A program made the position numbers and the translations under genes. Below, one piece after another: positions 56,759 through 64,000 of a DNA stretch of 64,000 nt; the first letter of the stretch is position 1; each line of letters starts with the position of its first letter. Source of the stretch: Enoplolaimus lenunculus (taxonomy: Eukaryota > Nematoda > Enoplea > Enoplida > Thoracostomopsidae); assembly GCA_030248215.1 (NCBI GenBank), contig JASANG010003744.1:52133-116132 (forward strand), written 5' to 3'. The notes under the pieces are model-generated. The model was not told where the DNA came from and did no database searches. It saw only the letters and a list, made by a program, of their open reading frames with translations.

Positions 56759-59700
56759 ATGCCTCGAAAAACAGACCTATCGTCTCGTGACATCACCGTC
56801 GAAACATTATCCTCCGAATCATGTCCGGATTTATACGCAGAAGGCAGACCAGAAGCGAATGCAATCGACAATTCGTTACTCCTTGAACCAGCAGTGCTAA
56901 ACACCGTAGGCGCGCCAAAATATAAATCCGCTACGTACACTAAGCCAATGCTAGTTAGCCAAGCTAGCGAAATTTATTCAACATCGGCCAAGTCATTGCC
57001 GCCGTCGTATCACTCGTTACGAGTTCTAAGACATCGGCATTCGTCAGAACAAAACAATCCAGTGTATAATGAAACAACTCAAGTTGACATCTGTGATAAA
57101 AGCGCTGAAAAGCCGGACCGCGGCCATTGGTCAGGTCGGATGGACTTTTTGATGTGTTTGGTTGCGTTCGCTGTCGGCCTTGGAAACGTTTGGCGATTTC
57201 CGTATTTATGTTACAAAAACGGTGGAGGTATAATAATCGGGAACAGCATCGGGGTTTAATATGGCATGCGTGTTTTACTAAGCACACGGGAACTAGGATG
57301 TCTTGCGTTTCAGTTGACACCCCTAGCAAAACATAGGGGCGCCGTCGTCGTCCTTAAACCTCCACCAAAACGAAAGTTCCACGTTGGAATTTAAAACATT
57401 AAACATTAAAAGATCCGAAGGTTTCTCGGTTGCTTCGCTCGCATAGTTTCTAATCCCCTCTACGTCTCTTTTAACTCTTAGTTGCCAACGAACGAGCGGA
57501 TCATTTTTTACCAGATAACAGGCCCTGAACCAAAACTTTGACCGCTCATCTGTTGTTTGGGTAGCCTCTACTCTCTGCTGGACACCTCAAGAAAAAAATC
57601 GTTCCCGCGTACCTATCGTTCACTTTAGACTCAATCTAATAGTGTAATGTTAGTAAAGCTGTTTTGCATATTCAACTTTAGACAATTTTTGTGGCGAAGC
57701 TCAATTTTCTATTGTTTCCGTGAACTGAAAACTAAAATATGTTTACGGAATGTTAGCTGCAGTTTGGGCATCTGTCGCCCAAGAACAACTTAGTGTTGGC
57801 GCAAGTAACGTTTACGGGTCAACTAGATTGCGCAGTTGATATTAATTACATTTTCTGACAGGATATGCAAGTATTTCGCGTAAGACGTATAAGCGGACAG
57901 AAAGCTTTTCTAGGGGTGGCAGAGTCCCTGCTCACAGTCATCCGGCTACTGGCCCGTGATATTACAAACTTTTTGAGTATTTCTTATTGAAAACACTGAA
58001 GCAACATTTTAAAGGAACTCAATAGCTTTTTAGGAGCTTTTCTTGTTCCATATGTGATCTGTTGGATATTTGGATCTGTGCCGATATTTATGCTCGAAGT
58101 AACCGTTGGGCAGTATTTGCAACGCGGAGGCATCGGTGTTTGGAAAATATGTCCACTATTTAAAGGTAAGTTATTGTTGGAAACCAAGCCTGCCCCGACA
58201 TTTGTTTCTCAGACAAAATATACTTTATGAGTGGATCTGCGCGGATTATAAAACAAGGGTATGCAACTGGGTACATTATGTGTACAAAAGAATGCACCCA
58301 GCGCTCGTTGAGCTATTGGAATTCCCCTGTCTAATTTTGATTGGAGTCTATATGCAGTTTTGTACAATACTCTCTAGCAAAGTATAAGCCTCCCCCTTTT
58401 ATTACGATACCATTAAACCTCACAAACAAGGAGGGTCGGCAAAAACGCAGAGACCGGTGGAACATTTTGTACCGCTTAAATTTCGATAGTTGCATACTCT
58501 TGTTAAAGTGTGACCAACCACTCTTGATCAAGTTAATTTGAAATAAAATTTAACGTCGATAAATGTAGTCAAGATCAACGCAAAAGCAAGTATTCAAACA
58601 CAATTTAAATCGGAATAAAATGATTGGAAATATTTATTAAATAGTAATAAAATATTCAGAAAACAAACCAGTCTTCAACACAAGAAAGCGTCAAACTCAA
58701 CAGAAATTCGTGGATAAATATACTGTAACTCCAGAGACACTAGCATGGACTAACAACCGAAATTTTCCGTAAACTTGTAATGAATTTTATACTTAAGGAG
58801 TCGGTCTGGCGAACATTATGATGATTTTCATATGCAGCACATACTATAACGTTATTGTTGTCTGGGCAATCTACTATTTGTACTCGTCGTTCAATTCTGT
58901 ATTACCATGGGTCAGCTGTAATAACGATTTCAACGATGAAAGATATGTTTTTTAACGTTTAATTTGCAAAATAGCTAATTTGCATATTAGCTTAATTGGC
59001 AAGACAAAACTAGGACTTTTTAAATTATTTCATTAATTATTACGGTTTACAGAAGGTTTTCGGGTTCAAGGATCTGAATAAATTGTTTACAAACCTCCAA
59101 AACCGATAATTGAATAGTTAGCTAATAGCTAATTTGTATATTAGCTTAATTGACAAGACAAAATGAGAACTTTTTAAATTGTTTCAATAATTATTAGGGT
59201 TTACTGAAGGTTTCTTGGTGCGAGGAATCTGAATAAATTGTTTACAAACCTCCGAAACCGATTATCGAATAGTTAGCTAGTAGATAATTTGCATTTAAGC
59301 ATAATTGATAAGCCTAAATTAGGCGCTTTTACAATGTTTCGCTAATTATTAGGGTTACAAGCAATCTAATTTCAGCAGTAATGCGTTTTCAGGTGCGAGA
59401 AATCTGAATAAATTGTCTACAAACCTTTAAAAGCGATTATCGAATAGTTAGCTAATAGATGATTTGTATATTAACTTAATTGACAAGACGAAATGAGAAC
59501 TTTTTAAATTGTTTCATTAATTCTTGGTGCGAGGAATCTGAATAAATTATTTACAAACGTGAAAAACCGATAATTGAGTAGTTAGCTAGTAGATAATTTG
59601 CATGTAAGCATAATTGATAAGCCTAAATTAGGCGCTTTTACAATGTTTCGCTAATTATTAGGGTTACAAGCAATCTAATTTCAGCAATAATGCGTTTTCA

Positions 59701-62700
59701 GGTGCGAGGAATCTGAATAAATTGTCTACAAAGCTTTAAAAGGGATTATCGAATAGTTAGCTAATAGATGATTTGCATAGTTGCTTAATTGACGAGACAA
59801 AATTGGGACTTTTTAAATTATTCCAATAATTATTTGGGTTTACTGAAGGTTTCTTGGTGCGAGGAATCTGAATAAATTGTTTATAAACGTGAAAAACCGA
59901 TAATTGAGTAGTTAGCTAGTAGATAATTTGCATGTAAGCATAATTGATAAGCCTAAATTAGGCGCTTTTACAATGTTTCGCTAATTATTAGGGTTACAAG
60001 CAATCTAATTTCAGCAATAATGCGTTTTCAGGTGCGAGGAATCTGAATAAATTGTCTACAAACCTTTAAAAGCGATTATCGAATAGTTAGCTAATAGATG
60101 ATTTGCATAGTTGCTTAATTGACGAGACAAAATTAGGACTTTTTAAATAATTCCAATAATTATTAGGGTGGTTCAAGGGTTTTTGGGTGCGAGGAATCTG
60201 AGGAAATTGCTTACAAACCTCCAAAAGCGATAAATGAATAGTTAGCTAATAACTAATTTGCATATTACCTTAATTGCTTACGTATGTTCGAGCTTCGCTC
60301 AATAAATGTTGTCCCACTACGACTGGTATAGACTATATTGTTTTGTATTTTTACATGTTTTGATCCGCGGCACAACTCAACATCGCTTATTCATGGCAAT
60401 CATTCGTTGATTTCAACTGCGGTTTTGAATACAAGTGTTGCTCATCACCGAGAAACGCAAAGTCCTGTTGAACAATTTTGGGAGTACGTTTAAACCAGCT
60501 CAAGAGTGAAAATTTTTTGAGTAGCCAACATTGTTCACGCATTGTAACGTCAATAGGATCACAATTCCAGAGGGCGTGGCTAGGCACCGCCTGCCTGCGT
60601 ACGTTTTCGCATTCTTTAGCATAAAGTTTTTTCTACAATTGTTAGTAGAGGGGACGAGAAAATTTTTAGAGAGAGCTATAGTGTCGCAAAAATTTTATGC
60701 TATCCTGCTCTCTCTAAAAATTTCCTAGTCCCCTCTACTAACAATTCCCCGGTTGCGGGTCTGATCGTCAGGCTAGGCTTAGAGTTACCCGATTCGCCGA
60801 AATCAAAAATTCGGTCCTTTTGAAATAAAAATAAGTTCGTTTTGCGCCATTGTAGGTATGCAAATTTATAGAATTATTTATTTTCAGGTTGAAAGTGCAC
60901 AACGTTACTAGTTCAATTGATAATACTGGAAGCATTCGATGGCCGTTATTTTTCATTTTGATCGTAACGTGGATCATGGCGTATTTCGCACTGTGGAAGG
61001 GACTCACAAATGCGAGAAAGGTACAGATTGAAATGATATATTAAAATTACCAACATGAACTACCCAAGCAAGGGCAGACCCTAACAATACGTGGGAAGGC
61101 GCCGCCCTTTCGGAATTTGTTTGCTGAAAAATTCATAAGGTCTCTCGCATCCTATCGAAATATTTTTGCTGAAAAGTTCCGAGCCTTACAAATTTAAATT
61201 TTTGCAAGATTCTGTTCATTTTTGTAAGATTCGTACAAATTTGTGTCATTCTACGGTGCTTCGCGTTAAAATACTTCAAAAATTTTCGCCTGACGGGCTG
61301 ATTATCATACAACTATAAAACGTACAGGTACAATATAGTTTGCCAACATTAAGAAAATTTGCAGCCGCATGCAACGGCGGATCCAAGAATTTCTGACGGG
61401 GGGGCTAGGTGACAAATGTTATAAAACGCAAAAGTTGTAAGGTAGAAACCTTATCATTTTATAAACAAAAAATATTTTGATGGGGAAAATTGTGAAGTAA
61501 AAACCTTATCATTTTATCACAAATATTTCTGAGCGAAATATTAGGAACCTTATTTTTTTACAAAGCATTTTCTGAGGGTACAATTGTTAGGTAGGGACCT
61601 TACCATTTTATCGCAAAAAATTCTGAAGGGGCGTACGCTTCCCCTCCCCCCCTGGATCCGCAAGTGGTTTACTACTGGTGCTGTATCAGCTAATGCCTCC
61701 TAGATATGAATAAAATTGTATCATGCTCTATGATGCAATATCCACTATACCTACGAAATTTTTCCATATATTTCAAACGTTTAGCGGCACCTTAGGTGCA
61801 GCAATTTTTCGCCACTAAACTGCACTCTGGTGCAATTTGGGATTGTTATTTTGTAAGTGTTTGCAAATTTAATGTGAAGACTTATGGACAGGACGCGCAA
61901 ATTCTAAATATTTTCATGCTGTAACCGTTTGGAATGCATACAAACAAACAGTGATATTTCGCTGGAACTTATTTAATTTGCTTTCTTGCTATAAACTACT
62001 GTTGGTGCAAAGTGGGCTGCCGTCCTCGTGGACCCATGTTAAGACCAATGGCGAAGCGTTTAATTGCGGCACTGCAATAGAATAAACTTAAGCTTTAGGC
62101 TGTCAGGGTTGGAACGTTTTTCTACGGTGCTGCAATAGAGTAAGCTTCAGCTTTAGACTATTTTTCTTAGGCTTAGGCTTAGCCTTAGGGTTATGTATAG
62201 GAATACGCTATACTGTCCTCCTCGAGTCTCGGGAAGATTAAATCTGGTGTCAAACGCAGGTTGGCATTGTTAGCTGAGAAGCGGAACTTTGCAACTAATT
62301 TTTGAAAAAATTTTGGCTTATAGCTGATCTACTTCTGTGCTATTTTTCCGTACATGTTGTTGACAATCCTACTGATTCGTGGTGTTACATTGCCTGGAGC
62401 CGGAACTGGAATTGCGTTTTATTTAAAACCAAATATAACCAAACTGTTGTCTACAACGGTAAGGTTCCCTTTGACCCGTTTCTCACAGGCCCGCAGCCAG
62501 CTGCACTGCTAGGGGGGGCTCAAAAATTTTCAGGATTGGCATTCAAGGTTTTATAATGACTTACAAGCAAGTTTGAAAATTTGCTAGGGGGAGCAAAATA
62601 TTTCCAGGGGGATGAGTCCCCCTCTCCCCCCTTGGCTACGGGCCCGCTTTCTCACTGGTTTAGGCTTAGGTGTAAGAAAAGTTTACCTAAGCCTAAGCCT

Positions 62701-64000
62701 TTGTTTAAGCATATACCTTAACCTATGCCTTAACATGAAATGTAAGGAAAAAGTGCACAAAAGGTACGGTAAGTTGCGATTGGTTTACTTTTATGGTTTG
62801 TTGTTTTATACAAGTATAAAGCATAATGGACAATATTTCAATTACTGTATTCGAGCATATATCATGAGATCTTAGCCCGTATTCTCAAATGCGTATAGCA
62901 CCAATCATCAGATACGACCTATCACCAACTGGTGATAAATGCTACACACATTTGACAATACGGACCCTAACGATACATTCAGAGATAAACGTAAAACAGT
63001 CACGGTATAGTTCGTTCTGCTTGCAACAATTTTGAAAAAAATTTCTTGCTCAAATAAAGCTGTCCGATTGTTTTTTATTGATGCCTGTATTTTAAGAAGT
63101 AATAGTTAGCAATTTTAGTAGTAATTGAGCTGTTTAGAAATAATTTTGAGTGTAAAGATGATAATATTAATTCAACAATTTCAGAAAGCCTTAATCTAAG
63201 TGCCAGTAAAGCTTGTGAATATTAACGATATTTAATTAAATATATGTCTCTCGTATATAATTTGTCTTCCAGAATATTAAGTTGGGATGAGCAGCTTGGG
63301 CTTTCAAGCATATAATGCGTATAATGGAACAATTTGCGGCACTATAAATAGTTTTAGTCTATACATTTACATAAATAATTGCTTAGGCAACCTAGAGGCT
63401 GTGAGTACAGGTTAACCACCTGCATCTTCCGGCTGCCATGTTTTTGCTAACTTATTTTATTCGTTATACAGGTATGGAGAGATGCAGGAACACAAGTGTT
63501 GTATACTTACGGTATTGGTTTCGGCGCTATTATTGCCCTGGGAAGCTACAATCCTTACCATCACAACTGTTATAAGTAAGTCCCGTTTCCACTAACAAAT
63601 GTGTTGGAAAGATTGATTTGTTACAGTTTAGCAGTTAAGGATTCGTGGCCAAGTAAGGTAAAAACTGGTGACACCCCGATCTCTACAAAAGTTTTATCTC
63701 CCCATCGCAACGAATTTGCAGGATGGTTCCTTGAAGTTTTTGGTAATCTAGCTTATCATATTGATTTATTGGTAGTTAGGCTAAATTTTTTCAAACGTAC
63801 CTGGTAAAACGTTAATAAGAACCATTAATCATACGGATCATGAATAGATTTTGTATTAAAAATTATAGAATCGGAAGGGCAAAAGCGAAAATTTATTTTT
63901 TGTTGTTTGTAGGGACGCACTTTGTGTCTGTTGCGTTAATTCGTTGACAAGCATTACAGCTGGTATTGTTGTGTTCAGTTGTTTGGGTCATTTGGCATTA
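56759..64000 (+). CDS. SLC6 Na+/Cl- neurotransmitter symporter (GABA/amino-acid type), copy B, 3'-partial
   Basis: Exons: 56759-57227 (ATG), 58034-58165, 58798-58942, 60355-60483, 60888-61020, 62324-62458, 63472-63575, 63913->64000; 445 codons visible, phases consistent. A ~123-residue cytoplasmic N-terminus, then TM1 [20 protein letters not shown]6 reads [17 protein letters not shown]: Thr where copy A has Ser. TM7 begins at the right edge. The second extracellular loop has Cys-x8-Cys, three N-glycosylation motifs and SPVEQFWE. Five exons have exactly the lengths of copy A (132, 145, 133, 135, 104 nt); copy A splits the N-terminal exon in two. The intron after 58942 is read as AT-AC. TM8-12 lie off-window. 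GLG in TM1 argues against a monoamine carrier. Confidence 0.93.
57305..57640. repeat. Dispersed ACACCCCTAG repeat, copy 2
   Basis: GACACCCCTAGCAAAACATA, GGAATTTAAAACATTAAACA, GGTTGCTTCGCTCGCATAG and TCTAATCCCCTCTACG, in the same order as 18840-19210. Lies in SLC6 copy-B intron 1. Confidence 0.5.
57850..57962. mobile_element. GGGCCCGTAGCC-family MITE, right-half fragment
   Basis: AGCTTTTCTAGGGGTGGCAG, AGTCCCTGCTCACAG, CATCCGGCTACTGGCCCGTG. Left half diverged. Confidence 0.45.
58943..60354 (+). other. Putative AT-AC intron of SLC6 copy B
   Basis: The exon ends GAAAG and the intron opens ATATGTTTT; the far end is TATTTTTAC before ATGTTTTGATCC. These borders leave exon 3 at 145 nt and an intron phase of 2, both identical to copy A, and restore the conserved Cys-x8-Cys of the second extracellular loop. 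The U12 5' consensus (ATATCCTTT) does not fit after the first four bases and no U12 branch motif was seen, so a U2-type AT-AC intron is inferred. Alternative: GT at 58947 with the AG ending at 60331, which is in phase but adds four residues of Cys spacing disruption and a hydrophobic run. Confidence 0.6.
58965..60340. repeat. Higher-order satellite of alternating ~155- and ~176-bp units
   Basis: Eight units anchored on GCGAGGAATCTGAATAAATT; spacings 154, 176, 132, 177, 155, 175, 155. Short units carry TTAATTGACAAGAC; long units carry TAATTGATAAGCCTAAATTA and GGGTTACAAGCAATC. From about 59300 they strictly alternate. The tail AGCTTCGCTCAATAAATG + CTACGACTGGTA matches 1787-1835. The array fills nearly all of one SLC6 intron. 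Confidence 0.85.
60637..60746. mobile_element. 110-bp fold-back MITE
   Basis: Left arm AATTGTTAGTAGAGGGGACG..AAATTTTTAGAGAGAG, right arm CTCTCTCTAAAAATTT..GTCCCCTCTACTAACAATT. Arms of ~42 bp with few mismatches around a ~30-bp centre. Lies in SLC6 copy-B intron 4. Confidence 0.85.
61376..61661. mobile_element. MITE with GCGGATCCA ends and internal subrepeats
   Basis: Left GGCGGATCCAAGAATTTCTG, right CCCCTGGATCCGC. Four ~65-bp subrepeats between, each with (G)TA(A/G)GTA(G)AAACCTTATCATTTTAT-like cores followed by AAATATT/TTCTGA. No ORF. Lies in SLC6 copy-B intron 5. Confidence 0.65.
62055..62215. mobile_element. TTAGGC-bearing MITE, partly duplicated
   Basis: GGCACTGCAATAGAATAAAC and, 75 bp on, GTGCTGCAATAGAGTAAGCT, then TTAGACTATTTTTCTTAGGC and TTAGGCTTAGCCTTAGGG. 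The left block appears twice. Lies ~110 bp before the TM5 exon of SLC6 copy B. Confidence 0.6.
62486..62646. mobile_element. GGGCCCGTAGCC-family MITE, best-bounded copy
   Basis: 161 bp; flanks GTTTCTCA (62478-62485) and CTTTCTCA (62647-62654) match 7 of 8. Ends CAGGCCCGCAGCC and GGCTACGGGCCCG are inverted. Starts 27 bp after the donor of SLC6 copy-B exon 6. The 8-bp duplication suggests a hAT relationship. Confidence 0.75.
62876..62967. mobile_element. 92-bp palindromic MITE
   Basis: GCCCGTATTCTCAAATGCGT and, inverted, ACACATTTGACAATACGGAC, with matching CACCA / TGGTG inner blocks. Related left end at 21044-21070. Confidence 0.65.

Noticed and set aside
56964-57329. 121-aa minus-strand ORF
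   Set aside because: Antisense shadow of SLC6 copy-B exon 1, which has the conserved TM1 sequence on the + strand.
58943-58951. U12-type (minor spliceosome) reading of the AT-AC intron
   Set aside because: After ATAT the sequence is GTTTT rather than CCTTT, and no TTCCTTAAC-like branch site lies near 60340; U2-type fits better.
1-64000. CRISPR array, bacterial operon, tRNA/rRNA/snRNA genes, trans-spliced leader genes, retroviral or LTR elements, Polintons
   Set aside because: None recognised: no spaced identical repeats, no RNA-gene consensus, no reverse transcriptase, integrase or capsid-like reading frame was seen.

Overview
This is a TE-rich, AT-leaning animal nuclear sequence: GT-AG introns, many exons per gene, long introns and intergenic DNA packed with non-autonomous DNA transposons, minisatellites and microsatellites. 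The genes are invertebrate-like. The species cannot be named from this window. The TTAGGC hexamer, which is the nematode telomere repeat, is common here, but it sits inside a dispersed transposon family and is not proof of lineage. The dense exon structure of the glycogen phosphorylase gene suggests a lineage that has kept old introns. No rRNA, tRNA, CRISPR, operon, retrovirus-like element or Polinton was recognised.

Layout. (1) 376-9510, + strand: the C-terminal 771 codons of glycogen phosphorylase in 19 exons; the first ~80 residues lie off the left edge. (2) 9511-15587: intergenic, with degenerate tandem arrays and hAT, mariner-like and MITE insertions. (3) 15791-30936, - strand: a complete or nearly complete SLC6 Na+/Cl- neurotransmitter symporter of the GABA/amino-acid type (14 phase-consistent exons, 594 codons, only the tail uncertain). 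(4) 30937-49450: a mostly non-coding, repeat-filled stretch with two possible small spliced genes (32220-32551 + and 41492-42233 -) and one orphan ORF (48397-48645 +). (5) 49451-51500, - strand: a complete five-exon PRADC1-like secreted protease-associated-domain protein (180 aa). (6) 51501-56758: repeats and one orphan candidate exon. (7) 56759 to the right edge, + strand: a second SLC6 gene, truncated by the window at its eighth exon.

The two SLC6 genes lie head to head 25.8 kb apart. They share intron positions and five identical exon lengths (132, 145, 133, 135 and 104 nt), so they are an inverted duplicate pair. Both keep the Gly-Leu-Gly TM1 signature of amino-acid rather than monoamine transporters. 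The most unusual signal is in the second one. Its third intron has no usable GT-AG pair that preserves the fold; it reads as an AT-AC intron (58943-60354), while the paralogue has a normal GT-AG intron at the same codon. Nearly all of that intron is an alternating ~155/~176-bp higher-order satellite, and a single-dimer relative of the satellite sits in a glycogen phosphorylase intron.

Other window-wide patterns are: a MITE family with internal TTAGGC runs (about 14 traces); at least three non-autonomous hAT insertions with exact 8-bp target duplications; a CTGTAGTGACCC-ended, TA-flanked MITE family; a GGGCCCGTAGCC-ended MITE family; and a short CTCGCTCGCTTCGCTC-like motif recurring in unrelated contexts.
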